64,000 nt of DNA from the NCBI RefSeq assembly GCF_009674665.1, contig NZ_WKJD01000006.1, positions 62,001 through 126,000 on the forward strand, given 5' to 3'. The translations under genes and the position numbers were made by a program. Source of the DNA: Agromyces kandeliae (lineage in GTDB: Bacteria > Actinomycetota > Actinomycetes > Actinomycetales > Microbacteriaceae). Under the pieces are notes generated by a model. It did not search any database and was not told the origin of the DNA. It worked only from the letters and a program-made list of their open reading frames with translations. Positions 16,500-24,984 of this stretch are shown here, one piece after another (positions within the stretch are counted from its first letter, which is position 1; each line of letters starts with the position of its first letter).

Positions 16500-17663
16500 C
16501 TACGCCGCGAGCCCGAGCTCGCGCGCGATGACCATGAGCTGCACCTCGTTCGTGCCCTCGCCGATCTCGAGGATCTTCGAGTCACGGTAGTGCCGCGCCA
16601 CGGTCGTCTCGTTCATGAACCCCATGCCGCCGAAGATCTGCGTCGCGTCGCGGGCGTTCAGCATGGCCGCGTCGCTCGCGACGAGCTTCGCGATCGCCGC
16701 CTCCTTCTTGAACGGCAGTCCGGCGTCGGCGCGCCGCGCCGCGTCGTGCCAGGCGAGGCGGGCGGTGTGCACGCGAGCCTGCATGCCGGCGATGGTGAAC
16801 GCGATGTACTGGTGGCTCGCGATGGGCACGCCGAAGACGTTGCGGGTCTTCGCGTAGGCCATGGCCTCGTCGAGGCAGCCCTGCGCCGCGCCGGTCGCCA
16901 GGGCGGCGATCGCGATGCGGCCCTCGTCGAGCGCCCGGAGGAAGTTGGCGAAGCCACGACCGCGCTCGCCGAGCAGGTTCGCGGCCGGAACCCGGACGTC
17001 GTCGAAGGTCAGCGGGTGGGTGTCGGAGGCGCGCCATCCGGACTTGTCGTAGCCCGGGCCGACGGTGAACCCGGGCGTGCCGTTCGGCACGATGATCGTG
17101 GAGAGCTCCTTCGAGGTGGAGCCGTCGGGGCGCGTGCGCTCCCCCGTCACCGCCGTGACCGTGACGAACGAGGTGATCGGCGTACCCGAGTTGGTGATGA
17201 ACTGCTTGGAGCCGTTGACCACCCACTCGTCGCCGCCCAGCACGGCCGTCGTCCGGGTCGCGCCGGCGTCGGACCCGGCCTCGGGCTCGGTGAGTCCGAA
17301 CCCGGCGAGCGCGCGTCCCGCCACGAGGTCGGGAAGGAACTCGGCCTTCTGCTCCTCGGTCCCATGGCGGAAGATCGGCATGGCGCCGAGGCCGACGCCG
17401 GCCTCGAGGGTGATCGCGACCGACTGGTCGACGCGGGCGAGCGCCTCGATCGCGAGGCACAGCGCCATGTAGTCGCCGCCCTGTCCTCCGACCTCCTCCG
17501 GGAACGGCAGGCCGAAGAGCCCGAGCTCGCCCATCTGCGCGACGACGTCCATCGAGAGCTCGTGGGTGCGGTCGGCCTCGTAGGCCTGCGGGGCGACGAC
17601 GGTGTCGGCGAACTCGCAGACCATGTCGTACAGCTGCTGTTCCTCGTCGGTCAGGTCGTGCAT
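16500..17663 (-). CDS. Acyl-CoA dehydrogenase (leucine/branched-chain pathway)
   Basis: A 387-aa FAD enzyme with [19 protein letters not shown] (FAD/substrate site), [14 protein letters not shown], and the C-terminal [20 protein letters not shown]. The glutamate in IGEGTNE corresponds to the catalytic base of ordinary acyl-CoA dehydrogenases. Isovaleryl-CoA dehydrogenase instead uses a glutamate earlier in the chain, and here that place reads LDEGRIAIA. By neighbourhood (accD1-accA1 upstream, maoC-citE downstream) it matches fadE19 of M. tuberculosis and probably oxidises isovaleryl-CoA, passing electrons to EtfBA. ATG 17663 has GAGGAG upstream; ATG 17675, overlapping the accA1 stop, is the alternative. 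Confidence 0.93.
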   Translation of the reverse strand: MHDLTDEEQQLYDMVCEFADTVVAPQAYEADRTHELSMDVVAQMGELGLFGLPFPEEVGGQGGDYMALCLAIEALARVDQSVAITLEAGVGLGAMPIFRHGTEEQKAEFLPDLVAGRALAGFGLTEPEAGSDAGATRTTAVLGGDEWVVNGSKQFITNSGTPITSFVTVTAVTGERTRPDGSTSKELSTIIVPNGTPGFTVGPGYDKSGWRASDTHPLTFDDVRVPAANLLGERGRGFANFLRALDEGRIAIAALATGAAQGCLDEAMAYAKTRNVFGVPIASHQYIAFTIAGMQARVHTARLAWHDAARRADAGLPFKKEAAIAKLVASDAAMLNARDATQIFGGMGFMNETTVARHYRDSKILEIGEGTNEVQLMVIARELGLAA

Positions 17664-17671
17664 GGTGCTCC

Positions 17672-19672
17672 TCATTCCTGGTGGGATGCGTTCGGGACGG
17701 CGGCGTCGTGGGCGTCGTCCCGGGGTCGGTCGTCGGATGCCGCGGGGCCGGCCTCGTCACGCTCGGCGGCGGGCTCGACGCGCGCCACGACTTGGTCGCG
17801 GGCGACCTGCTCGCCGACGGCGACGCGGATGCGGGCCACGCCCGCGACGGTCGCGGTGACGCGGTGCTCCATCTTCATGGCCTCGATCGCGAGCACGGCC
17901 TGTCCGGCCGCGACGGGGTCGCCGTCCGCGACGAGCAGCGTCGTGACGCTGCCGGGCATGGGGGCGCGGAGTTCGGGGTCGGCGCTGCCGCCGCGCTCGA
18001 GCAGGGCGAGGCGCGCGTCGAGCGCCGCCCGGCGGTCGAGGCGCGCGAACGCTCCGGTGCGGCCGTCGAGATGCACCCACACCGTGCCGTCGGCGGCGGT
18101 CGCGACGGTGGACCGGTCTCCGTCGCCGGACTCGGACCCCGGCGATCCGGCGTCGCTCACTGCGATCCGCCAGCCGCGCGCGCTCCGCCACGCGTGGTCG
18201 CCGGCCGCGGCGGCACGGGCGTCCCGTTCGCGCGCGGCGCGGGCGACCCGCTCGAGCGGGTCGGATGCCGGATCGGCTGACGCGTCGGTCGCGGCATCCG
18301 CCGGCGCACCCGCTGCAGCCGCCTCGGGAAGGCGGTCGATCAGCCCGGTGTCGAGGTGTCCGGCGCGGACGTCGGGGTGGGCGAGCAGCGTCCGGAGGAA
18401 CGCGATGTTCGTCTCGACGCCGAGCAGCACCGTGGCGGCGAGCGCGGCGTCGAGCCGGTCGAGCGCCTCCGCGCGGTCGCTCCCGTGCGCGATGACCTTC
18501 GCGATCATCGGGTCGTAGTCGGCGGTGATGCGCTGCCCCTCGCGGATGCCGGCGTCGACGCGCACGCCCTCGCCGGACGGCGCCCGCCAGGCGATCACGT
18601 CGCCCGTCGACGGGAGGAACCCGCGTTCGGGGCTCTCCGCGTACACGCGGGCTTCGATCGCGTGTCCGGTCATGCGCACGTCGTCCTGCGCGATCGCGAG
18701 CGTCTCGCCCGCCGCGATGCGCAGTTGCTGCTCGACGAGGTCCACGCCCGTGACGAGCTCGGTCACCGGGTGCTCGACCTGGAGCCGCGTGTTCATCTCG
18801 ATGAAGAAGAACTCGTCGGGGGCGGCGTCCGAGACGAGGAACTCGACGGTGCCGGCGCCGAGGTACTCGACGCTCCGCGCCGCATCGCACGCCGCGGCGC
18901 CGATGCGCGCGCGGGTCGCGGCGTCGAGCAGCGGCGACGGCGCCTCCTCGACGACCTTCTGGTGGCGGCGCTGCAGCGAGCACTCGCGCTCGCCCAGGTG
19001 GATGACGTTCCCGTGCGCGTCGGCGAGCACCTGCACCTCGATGTGCCGCGGGCGCTCGACGAAGCGCTCGAGCAGGAGCGTGTCGTCGCCGAACGCGGCC
19101 CGGGCCACGCGGCGCGCCGCCGGCAGGGCGTGCTCGAGCTCGGACTGGTCGCGTGCGACCTGCATGCCCTTGCCGCCGCCGCCGGCCGACGGCTTGACGA
19201 GGATCGGGAACCCGACGTGCGGCGCCGCGTCGAGCAGTTCGTCGTCGGTCGCGTCGGGCTCGCTCACGCCGGGCACGACGGGCACGCCGGAGGCCTCGAC
19301 GTGGCGCTTCGCACGGATCTTGTCGCCCATGACCTCGAGCGCCAGCGCTCCGGGCCCGACGAACACGATGCCGGCGTCGGCGCACGCGCGGCCGAACGCC
19401 GCGTTCTCGCTGAGGAAGCCGTAGCCGGGGTGGATCGCCTGGGCTCCCGTCTCGAGCGCGGCGCGCACGATACGCGTCGGGTCGAGGTAGCTCTCCGATG
19501 CCGCTGCCGGGCCGATGCGCACCGCCTCGTCGGCGAGTGCGACATGGGGTGCATCGGCGTCGGCGTCGGAGTACACGGCGATCGCGTGGACGCCGAGGCG
19601 CTTCAGCGTGCGGATAACCCGGACGGCGATCTCGCCGCGGTTGGCCACGAGGACACGGTCGAACATTCCCAT
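17672..19672 (-). CDS. accA1: Biotin-dependent acyl-CoA carboxylase alpha subunit (AccA1/MccA type)
   Basis: A 666-aa fusion of biotin carboxylase and biotin carboxyl carrier protein. The ATP-grasp domain begins [19 protein letters not shown] and contains [27 protein letters not shown] and [17 protein letters not shown]. The C-terminal carrier domain has the biotinylation site EAMKMEH. Together with the overlapping accD1 product it forms a methylcrotonyl-CoA carboxylase-type complex for leucine degradation. A low-complexity Ala/Asp-rich linker separates the catalytic and carrier parts. The start ATG shares a base with the accD1 stop (TGATG). Confidence 0.95.
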   Translation of the reverse strand: MGMFDRVLVANRGEIAVRVIRTLKRLGVHAIAVYSDADADAPHVALADEAVRIGPAAASESYLDPTRIVRAALETGAQAIHPGYGFLSENAAFGRACADAGIVFVGPGALALEVMGDKIRAKRHVEASGVPVVPGVSEPDATDDELLDAAPHVGFPILVKPSAGGGGKGMQVARDQSELEHALPAARRVARAAFGDDTLLLERFVERPRHIEVQVLADAHGNVIHLGERECSLQRRHQKVVEEAPSPLLDAATRARIGAAACDAARSVEYLGAGTVEFLVSDAAPDEFFFIEMNTRLQVEHPVTELVTGVDLVEQQLRIAAGETLAIAQDDVRMTGHAIEARVYAESPERGFLPSTGDVIAWRAPSGEGVRVDAGIREGQRITADYDPMIAKVIAHGSDRAEALDRLDAALAATVLLGVETNIAFLRTLLAHPDVRAGHLDTGLIDRLPEAAAAGAPADAATDASADPASDPLERVARAARERDARAAAAGDHAWRSARGWRIAVSDAGSPGSESGDGDRSTVATAADGTVWVHLDGRTGAFARLDRRAALDARLALLERGGSADPELRAPMPGSVTTLLVADGDPVAAGQAVLAIEAMKMEHRVTATVAGVARIRVAVGEQVARDQVVARVEPAAERDEAGPAASDDRPRDDAHDAAVPNASHQE

Positions 19673-21279
19673 CACATCCTGAAGAGGCCGAAGCGGGGTT
19701 CGGGCAGCGGGGTGCGGCTCGCGAGCTCGAGGGCGAGCGCCAGCACGGTGCGGGTGTCGCCGGGCGCGATGACGCCGTCGTCCCAGAGCCGCGAGGTCGA
19801 GTGGTAGGGGCTTCCCTGTGCCTCGTACTGCGCGCGCACCGGGGCCTTGAAGGCCTCCTCGGCGTCGGCCGACCACTGCTCGCCGCGCACGGCCATCTGG
19901 TCGCGCTTGACGGTCGAGAGCACGGATGCCGCCTGCTCGCCGCCCATCACCGAGATCCGCGCGTTGGGCCACATCCAGAGGAAGCGGGGCGAGTACGCCC
20001 GGCCGCACATCGAGTAGTTGCCGGCGCCGAAGGAGCCGCCGATGACGACGGTGAACTTCGGCACGCGGGTCGTGGCCACCGCGGTGACCATCTTGGCGCC
20101 GTGCTTGGCGATGCCGCCCGCCTCGGCGTCGCGGCCGACCATGAAGCCCGAGATGTTCTGGAGGAACACCAGGGGGATGCCCCGCTGGTCGCAGAGCTCG
20201 ATGAAGTGCGCGCCCTTCATGGCGGACTCGCTGAAGAGCACCCCGTTGTTCGCGACGATGCCGACGGGGTGCCCGTCGATCCAGGCGAAGCCGGTGACGA
20301 GCGTGTCGCCGTATTCCTTCTTGAACTCGTGGAACTCGCTGCCGTCGACGAGTCGCGCGATGACCTCGCGCACGTCGTAGGGCTGCTGCACGTCGACGGG
20401 AACGGCCGCCGTGAGGGTCGACGGGTCGACCGCGGGCTCGCGCGGTTCGCGCACGGCCCAGGCCCGTTCGGGCAGCGGCGGCAGCGTGGTGAGGATGTCG
20501 CGGACGAGCTCGAGCGCGTGCTCGTCGTCCTCCGCGAGGTGGTCGGTGACGCCGGACGTGCGGGCGTGCAGTTCGCCGCCGCCGAGCTCCTCGGGGGTCA
20601 CGACCTCGCCGATCGCGGCCTTCACGAGCGGCGGACCGCCGAGGAAGATCGTGCCCTGGTCGCGGACGATCACGGTCTCGTCGCTCATCGCGGGGACGTA
20701 CGCGCCGCCGGCCGTGCACGAGCCCAGGACCGCGGCGACCTGCGGGATGCGCCGCGCCGAGAGGTTCGCCTGGTTGTAGAAGATGCGGCCGAAGTGGTCG
20801 CGGTCGGGGAAGACCTCGTCCTGCTTCGGCAGGAACGCACCGCCCGAGTCGACGAGGTAGATGCACGGCAGGCGGTTCTCGAGGGCGACCTCCTGCGCTC
20901 GCAGGTGCTTCTTGACGGTCATCGGGTAGTAGGTGCCGCCCTTGACCGTCGCATCGTTGCAGACGACCATCACGGGGCGCCCGTGCACGAGGCCGACGCC
21001 GGCGATCACGCCGGCGGCCGGCGTGTCGTCGTCGTAGAGGTCGCCGGCGGCGAGCGGCGCGAGCTCGAGGAACGGGCTGCCCTCGTCGAGGAGTCGTTCC
21101 ACGCGATCGCGCGGCAGGAGCTTGCCGCGGGCGACGTGGCGGTCGCGCGACGCCTCGGGGCCGCCGAGGGCGGCGACGCGGAGCTTCTCGCGCAGCTCGT
21201 CGACCAGTGCCGCGTGCGCGTCGGCGTTGGCGCGGGCGGCATCGGATGCCGCGTCGATCGCGCTCGTGATGGTGTGCAT
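19672..21279 (-). CDS. accD1: Acyl-CoA carboxylase beta subunit, methylcrotonyl-CoA type (AccD1)
   Basis: A 535-aa carboxyltransferase that moves CO2 from biotin onto the acyl-CoA. Features typical of the methylcrotonyl-CoA branch are [52 protein letters not shown], the second-half [20 protein letters not shown] and [20 protein letters not shown]. It is the first gene of the acc-acd-maoC-citE-etfBA-cytochrome run. Two copies of a TetR-type operator lie just upstream (21323-21372), which marks the operon promoter region. ATG 21279 is the family start. Confidence 0.95.
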   Translation of the reverse strand: MHTITSAIDAASDAARANADAHAALVDELREKLRVAALGGPEASRDRHVARGKLLPRDRVERLLDEGSPFLELAPLAAGDLYDDDTPAAGVIAGVGLVHGRPVMVVCNDATVKGGTYYPMTVKKHLRAQEVALENRLPCIYLVDSGGAFLPKQDEVFPDRDHFGRIFYNQANLSARRIPQVAAVLGSCTAGGAYVPAMSDETVIVRDQGTIFLGGPPLVKAAIGEVVTPEELGGGELHARTSGVTDHLAEDDEHALELVRDILTTLPPLPERAWAVREPREPAVDPSTLTAAVPVDVQQPYDVREVIARLVDGSEFHEFKKEYGDTLVTGFAWIDGHPVGIVANNGVLFSESAMKGAHFIELCDQRGIPLVFLQNISGFMVGRDAEAGGIAKHGAKMVTAVATTRVPKFTVVIGGSFGAGNYSMCGRAYSPRFLWMWPNARISVMGGEQAASVLSTVKRDQMAVRGEQWSADAEEAFKAPVRAQYEAQGSPYHSTSRLWDDGVIAPGDTRTVLALALELASRTPLPEPRFGLFRM

Positions 21280-21322
21280 CCGCTCCCGTTCCGCCTCTCC
21301 ATCGTGGCGTGCGCGCGAGCAC

Positions 21323-21372
21323 TTCGGTGAACGCTCGCTAACCGGGATTCATGTTAGCGATGATTCACCGAG
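21323..21372 (-). promoter_or_regulatory. Paired operators upstream of accD1
   Basis: Two copies of GTTAGYG-N4-TTCACCGA face opposite ways: 21323-21343 on the minus strand and 21353-21372 on the plus strand, 9 bp apart. A third copy precedes the TetR gene at 22841. This is the expected binding region of that regulator and overlaps the presumed accD1 promoter. Confidence 0.7.
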
Positions 21373-21389
21373 TTCCGCAAGCCGCGCCC

Positions 21390-21956
21390 TCATGCGGGTG
21401 CGGCGAGGCCGTGGACGAGGTGGTCGAGCCCGTACGACCAGGCGTCGTCGACCGAGCCGCCGAGGCGGAACGCCCCCGCGAGCTCCATGCTCGTGAAGCC
21501 GTGCATCCACGCCGTGATCGTGCGCGCCGACTCGAGCGCGCGCGCCTCGCCCGAGAGCCGGCGAGCCGCCTCGAGGATCGCCGCGCTCGACCGCTCCATG
21601 GCCGACCCGCGTGCCCTCGCCGCTTCGGGCAACGGCCCGAAGATCAGGCCGTACCCGTGCGGGTGCTCGCGCGCGTACCGGCGGGCGGATGCCGCGATCG
21701 CGCGCACCGCGTCGGCCGCATCGGCCTCGTCGGCGAGCACGCGGGCCATCAGCTCGCCGATCTCGACCGCGATGTCCTCCGCGACGAGTCGCACGAGCGC
21801 GTCACGGTCGCGCAGGTGCTTGTAGAGCGATGGCGCCCGCACGCCGAGCTCGGTGGCGACGGCCTGCATCGTGAGGCCCTGCTGGCCGTCGCGCTCGAGG
21901 ACCCGACGCGCCGCGGCGCGCAGCGAGTCGGGCGAGACCTTCGCGGGTGCCGGCAT
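21390..21956 (-). CDS. TetR-family regulator with WHG-type C-terminal domain
   Basis: A 188-aa repressor. The N-terminal helix-turn-helix reads LTMQAVATELGVRAPSLYKHL near residues 29-49. The C-terminal AWMHGFTSMELAGAF matches the WHG-type effector domain. ATG 21956 has AAGGAGG six bases upstream and is preferred over ATG codons at 21971 and further upstream. It is divergent from the MBL hydrolase gene; palindromes in the 57-bp gap suggest it controls both. Its effector is unknown. It is oriented like the acc operon, but a 110-bp gap with operators separates them. Confidence 0.9.
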   Translation of the reverse strand: MPAPAKVSPDSLRAAARRVLERDGQQGLTMQAVATELGVRAPSLYKHLRDRDALVRLVAEDIAVEIGELMARVLADEADAADAVRAIAASARRYAREHPHGYGLIFGPLPEAARARGSAMERSSAAILEAARRLSGEARALESARTITAWMHGFTSMELAGAFRLGGSVDDAWSYGLDHLVHGLAAPA

Positions 21957-21969
21957 GTCCGCCTCCTTC

Positions 21970-22006
21970 ATGGCTATTGACACTAGCCATCATAGCTATG
22001 TATCGT
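21970..22006 (+). promoter_or_regulatory. Divergent promoter/operator region between TetR and MBL genes
   Basis: Plus strand: TTGACA at 21977-21982, an 18-bp spacer and TATCGT at 22001-22006, with the ATG 7 nt later (leaderless). ATGGCTA-N7-TAGCCAT (21970-21990) flanks the -35 as a perfect inverted repeat and CATAGCTATG (21991-22000) fills the spacer. TATGAT on the minus strand at 21995-21990 is a good -10 for the TetR gene. The palindromes are the likely operators. Confidence 0.6.
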
Positions 22007-22013
22007 AGCCATC

Positions 22014-22745
22014 ATGCAACTCTCACCGGGACTCCGGCGCGTCGGCAACGAGATCGTCGCGTCCTACCTCTTCATCGACGATCGCGGCGTCACCGTCGTC
22101 GACGCTGGCCTCGCCGGGCACTACCGCGAGCTGGTCGCCGAGCTCGCCGACGCCGGCCTGACGATCGACGACGTGCGCGCGATCATCCTCACGCACGGCG
22201 ATGCCGACCACCTCGGCTTCGCCGAGCGCCTCCGCCGCGACCACGGCGTATCCGTCTACGTGCACGCCGCCGACCTCGAACGCGCGAAGGGCGGCGACAA
22301 GCCCGCGACCTCGCTCGGCCGCGGCATCCGCCCCTGGCCCGTCGTGCGCTTCTTCGCCTACGCGCTCGGCAAGGGCGGCGCGACGACCGAGTACCTCACC
22401 GATGCCCGCACGCTCGAGGGCGGCGAGCGCCTCGCCGACCTCCCCGGGTCACCCGAGATCATCGCCATGCCCGGCCACTCGCCGGGGAGCATCGCAGTCC
22501 ACTCCCCCGCACTCGACGCGGTCGCCGTCGGCGATGCGCTCACGACTCGCCACGTGCTCACCGGCCGCCGCGGCCCGCAGCCCGCGCCCTTCACCGATGC
22601 GCCCGACGTCGCACTCGATTCGCTCGAGCGACTCGCGGCGACCGACGCCACCTGGGTGCTGCCCGGCCACGGAACGCCGTGGAACCACGGGGCCGCGGAG
22701 GCCGCGCGGCTCGTCCGGGAGGCCGCGGCGGCGACGGCGCGCTGA
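22014..22745 (+). CDS. MBL-fold metallo-hydrolase
   Basis: A 243-aa metallo-beta-lactamase-fold enzyme. The metal-binding motif is THGDADHLG near residues 60-68, followed by the ligand histidine in IAMPGHSPGSIAV, the aspartate in AVAVGDAL and the C-terminal histidine in VLPGHGTPW. The family includes thioesterases, lactonases and glyoxalase II-like enzymes; the exact reaction is not apparent. It begins without a ribosome binding site directly after a TTGACA/TATCGT promoter, and is divergently paired with a TetR regulator that probably represses it. Confidence 0.92.
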   Translation: MQLSPGLRRVGNEIVASYLFIDDRGVTVVDAGLAGHYRELVAELADAGLTIDDVRAIILTHGDADHLGFAERLRRDHGVSVYVHAADLERAKGGDKPATSLGRGIRPWPVVRFFAYALGKGGATTEYLTDARTLEGGERLADLPGSPEIIAMPGHSPGSIAVHSPALDAVAVGDALTTRHVLTGRRGPQPAPFTDAPDVALDSLERLAATDATWVLPGHGTPWNHGAAEAARLVREAAAATAR

Positions 22746-22820
22746 CCGCCCGCCGGTCGGCATCCGGCTCGGCCGAGGCCTCGCCGAGCCCGCACCCCGC
22801 TTGCCGCCCGGCGACAGGTC

Positions 22821-22841
22821 GGTTAGTGTGCATTCACCGAA
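22821..22841 (+). promoter_or_regulatory. Operator upstream of the 22841 TetR gene
   Basis: GGTTAGTGTGC-ATTCACCGAA ends on the A of the ATG at 22841. It matches the two operators before accD1 at 16 or more of 20 positions and is itself an imperfect palindrome (TTAGTG against CACCGA). Autoregulation is implied. Confidence 0.7.
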
Positions 22842-23455
22842 TGCCCCGGAGGTGCCCCCTGACCGAGACGCTCACCGAGCGCGGCCGCGCCAAGGCCGAT
22901 CGCCGCGCGGCGCTGCTCACCGCAGCCGCGCGGCTCTTCGCCGAGCGGGGCTACCCCGGCGTGACGCTCGAAGAGCTGGGGCAGGCAGCCGGAGTCTCCG
23001 GGCCCGCCGTCTACCGCCACTTCCCGGGCAAGGCCGCCGTGCTCGCGGCGATCCTCGTCGACGCCAGCCGGGGCCTGCTCGACGGCGGCCGCCGCACGGT
23101 CGACGAGGTCGCCGCGCCCGACGAGGCGCTCCGCGCCCTCATCCGCTTCCACGTCGACTTCGCGCTCGCGAACGCCGACGTCATCCGCGTGCAGGATCGC
23201 GACCTCGACAGCCTCGGCGACGCCGACGCGCACGACGTCCGCCGCCTGCAGCGCTCCTACGTCGAACTGTGGGTGGGCGTGCTCGCCCGCCTCAGGCCCG
23301 ACCGGGCCGAATCCGAGTTGCGCATCCGGGCACACGCCGCCTTCGGACTGATCAACTCGACCCCCCACAGCGCCCGCATCCATGGGCGCCGACCCGCGGA
23401 CAGAGTCGTCCGCAGCATCCTGGAGGACATGGCATGGTCGAGCCTCACGTCGTGA
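22841..23455 (+). CDS. TetR-family regulator, probable repressor of the acc/leucine operon (BkaR-like)
   Basis: Up to 204 aa. The N-terminal TERGRAKADRRAALLTAAARLF leads into the helix-turn-helix VTLEELGQAAGVSGPAVYRHF. This sequence type is common next to actinobacterial acc genes, e.g. the M. tuberculosis TetR at Rv2506. A site nearly identical to those before accD1 abuts its start. The ATG at 22841 has no ribosome binding site, while GGAGG at 22848-22852 is ideally placed for the in-frame CTG at 22859, which would give MTETLTERGRA. The true start is therefore uncertain. Its 3' end overlaps the GNAT gene by 22 nt. Confidence 0.92.
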   Translation: MPRRCPLTETLTERGRAKADRRAALLTAAARLFAERGYPGVTLEELGQAAGVSGPAVYRHFPGKAAVLAAILVDASRGLLDGGRRTVDEVAAPDEALRALIRFHVDFALANADVIRVQDRDLDSLGDADAHDVRRLQRSYVELWVGVLARLRPDRAESELRIRAHAAFGLINSTPHSARIHGRRPADRVVRSILEDMAWSSLTS

Positions 23456-23916
23456 CCCTGCGCGCGACCCGCGCGGGCGACCTCGATGAGCTGTTCCGCA
23501 TCCGGCAGGACGAGGAGGCCGTCACGATGGCCGCCTTCACCCCGGAGGACATCGCCGATCGCGAGGCGTTCGACGCCCGGTGGGAGCGACTGCGCGCGAC
23601 TCCCGGAGCCCGTCTCGCCACCATCCGGGCGGACGGCGTGGTCGTGGGCGACGCCGGGAGTTGGAGCGATCCCGACGACGGGCGCATGATCACCTACTGG
23701 GTCGACCGCTCCCACTGGCGGCGTGGGATCGCGACTCGTGCAATGCGCCTCTTCCTCGATACCGAACCACGACCCGTGCGGGCGCACGCCGCCGCCGACA
23801 ACGCGGCTTCGATCGCGGTGCTCGGCAAGCTCGGCTTCGTCGAGGTCGGCCGCGACCGGGGGTACGCGAACGCGCGCGGCGCCGAGATCGAGGAGATCGT
23901 GCTCGAACTGCGCTGA
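23434..23916 (+). CDS. GNAT-family N-acetyltransferase
   Basis: A 160-aa acetyltransferase of the RimJ/RimL-like type. ITYWVDRSHWRRGIATRAMRLFLD holds the acetyl-CoA site, with RAHAAADNAASIAVLGKLGFVEVGRDRGYA typical of the C-terminal half. ATG 23434 has GGAGG upstream and lies inside the end of the TetR gene, so the two are co-translated. Substrate unknown; protein N-termini or small amines are usual for this branch. Confidence 0.9.
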   Translation: MVEPHVVTLRATRAGDLDELFRIRQDEEAVTMAAFTPEDIADREAFDARWERLRATPGARLATIRADGVVVGDAGSWSDPDDGRMITYWVDRSHWRRGIATRAMRLFLDTEPRPVRAHAAADNAASIAVLGKLGFVEVGRDRGYANARGAEIEEIVLELR

Positions 23917-23957
23917 CGCCGGCGCGCCGACGGGGCGGCCGAGCGCCCGATGGCGCG

Positions 23958-24281
23958 TCAGCGGTTGCGGTAGAGCTCCATGAGCGGCGCCGGGATACGA
24001 CCGCGGTCGGAGACCTGGTGGCCGTTCGCGCGCAGCCACTCGCGTGCGTCCTTGGTGTCGCCGGCGCCGGCCGAGGCGCCGCGTCGACGTGGCGCGCCGC
24101 CGCGCGCCGAGGTCTTGCGGGCCGCGCCGATGTACGGCGCGAGGGCCGCCTCGAGCTTGTCGATGTTCGCCGAGGAGAGGTCGATGGAGTACTGGTCGCC
24201 GTCGAATGCGAACGACAGGGTCCGATCGGCGTCGCTGCCGTCGAGATCGTCGATGAGCGTCTCGACCACGCGCTTTGCCAT
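23958..24281 (-). CDS. lsr2: Lsr2 nucleoid-associated protein
   Basis: A 107-aa actinobacterial H-NS-like DNA-bridging protein that silences AT-rich, often foreign, DNA. The N-terminal dimerisation domain (KRVVETLIDDLDGSDADRTLSFAFDGDQYSIDLS) is followed by a basic Ala/Gly linker. The DNA-binding domain DTKDAREWLRANGHQVSDRGRIPAPLMELYR has the minor-groove-inserting RGR. An AT-rich upstream region with palindromes could be its own binding site, as expected for autoregulation. Confidence 0.96.
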   Translation of the reverse strand: MAKRVVETLIDDLDGSDADRTLSFAFDGDQYSIDLSSANIDKLEAALAPYIGAARKTSARGGAPRRRGASAGAGDTKDAREWLRANGHQVSDRGRIPAPLMELYRNR

Positions 24282-24386
24282 TGTGCACTTCCGTTTCTGC
24301 GGCGGGTTCCGCGGGATTCTCTGGGTGACGGGCTATTCCGAGCATAAGGACGAATGCATTGGAATTGCGCGAATTCCCGCCGGATG

Positions 24387-24400
24387 TGGAGAATTCTCCA
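24387..24400. promoter_or_regulatory. Palindrome in the AT-rich lsr2 upstream region
   Basis: TGGAGAATTCTCCA is a perfect 14-bp palindrome. GGAATT/AATTCC at 24361-24377 is a second inverted repeat nearby. The 24282-24496 interval is clearly richer in A/T than its surroundings and holds no gene. Confidence 0.35.
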
Positions 24401-24496
24401 TCGACTTGACAATTCGCCGCATTCGCGGCAAAGGATCGTTTCCACGCGACACGCGCAATCACGGAGCGTCGCCGGCGTACGGCGCCCGAGCGCCCC

Positions 24497-24805
24497 TCAG
24501 TTCGCCACAGCGCCCTGCTCGCGCACGATCTCGCCGATCCGCCGCGCGAGTGCGACATCACGGGCGGTGACGCCGCCGACATCGTGCGACAGGAGGTCGA
24601 ATTCGATTCGGCCCCATCCGAGATGGACATCCGGATGGTGGTTCATCGAATCCGCCTCGACCGCGACGGTATCGAGCAGCCGCACGGCGCTCGCGAAATC
24701 CGCGGTGCGGAATTCGCCCGTCAGCCGCTCGCCATCGTGTCGGAATCCGGAGCCCACGAGGTCGGTCGCGACATCCTCGCGGGACAGCAGCGTGTGACGG
24801 TCCAT
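24497..24805 (-). CDS. 4a-hydroxytetrahydrobiopterin dehydratase (pterin-4a-carbinolamine dehydratase)
   Basis: A 102-aa single-domain protein with the active-site motif EADSMNHHPDVHLGWGRIEFDLLSHDVGGVT, the usual His-His-Pro-Asp signature of PCD proteins. These dehydrate 4a-hydroxypterins; in bacteria without aromatic amino acid hydroxylases their role is uncertain, and none of those partners is nearby. ATG 24805 gives the normal family length; upstream in-frame sequence is repetitive and looks non-coding. Confidence 0.9.
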   Translation of the reverse strand: MDRHTLLSREDVATDLVGSGFRHDGERLTGEFRTADFASAVRLLDTVAVEADSMNHHPDVHLGWGRIEFDLLSHDVGGVTARDVALARRIGEIVREQGAVAN

Positions 24806-24855
24806 CCGGCCATGCTGCTCGCCCGCCGGGCCGCGCGCCACCCCCTCACCCGAGA

Positions 24856-24930
24856 ACGGGAGGAACTTCCTCGCCCACCTCGGCGCGTCGCGCAGCGACA
24901 CGCCGGACCGGCCTGAGAAGTTCCTCCCGT
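24856..24930 (-). terminator. Long-loop hairpin downstream of bkdC
   Basis: ACGGGAGGAACTTC at 24856-24869 and its exact reverse complement at 24917-24930 give a 14-bp stem with a 47-nt loop, 55 nt past the bkdC stop on the minus strand. A terminator or mRNA 3' stabiliser is the likely role. Confidence 0.4.
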
Positions 24931-24966
24931 CGGGGACGGGGCCACCCGTCGGGGACGGGGCCACCC
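24929..24966. repeat. 19-bp tandem repeat downstream of bkdC
   Basis: Two perfect copies of GTCGGGGACGGGGCCACCC (24929-24947 and 24948-24966) followed by a degenerate third copy starting at 24967. Intergenic, between bkdC and the pterin dehydratase gene. Confidence 0.8.
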
Positions 24967-24984
24967 GTCCGGCGACGGCGTGCC

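Noticed and set aside
16500-17663. Naming the acyl-CoA dehydrogenase isovaleryl-CoA dehydrogenase from sequence alone
   Set aside because: The catalytic glutamate is in the ordinary C-terminal position, unlike known isovaleryl-CoA dehydrogenases. The substrate is only supported by context.
16467-19807. Several 400-680-codon plus-strand frames over the acc/acd genes
   Set aside because: All are antisense to genes with clear catalytic motifs; codon third positions are wrong for this genome.
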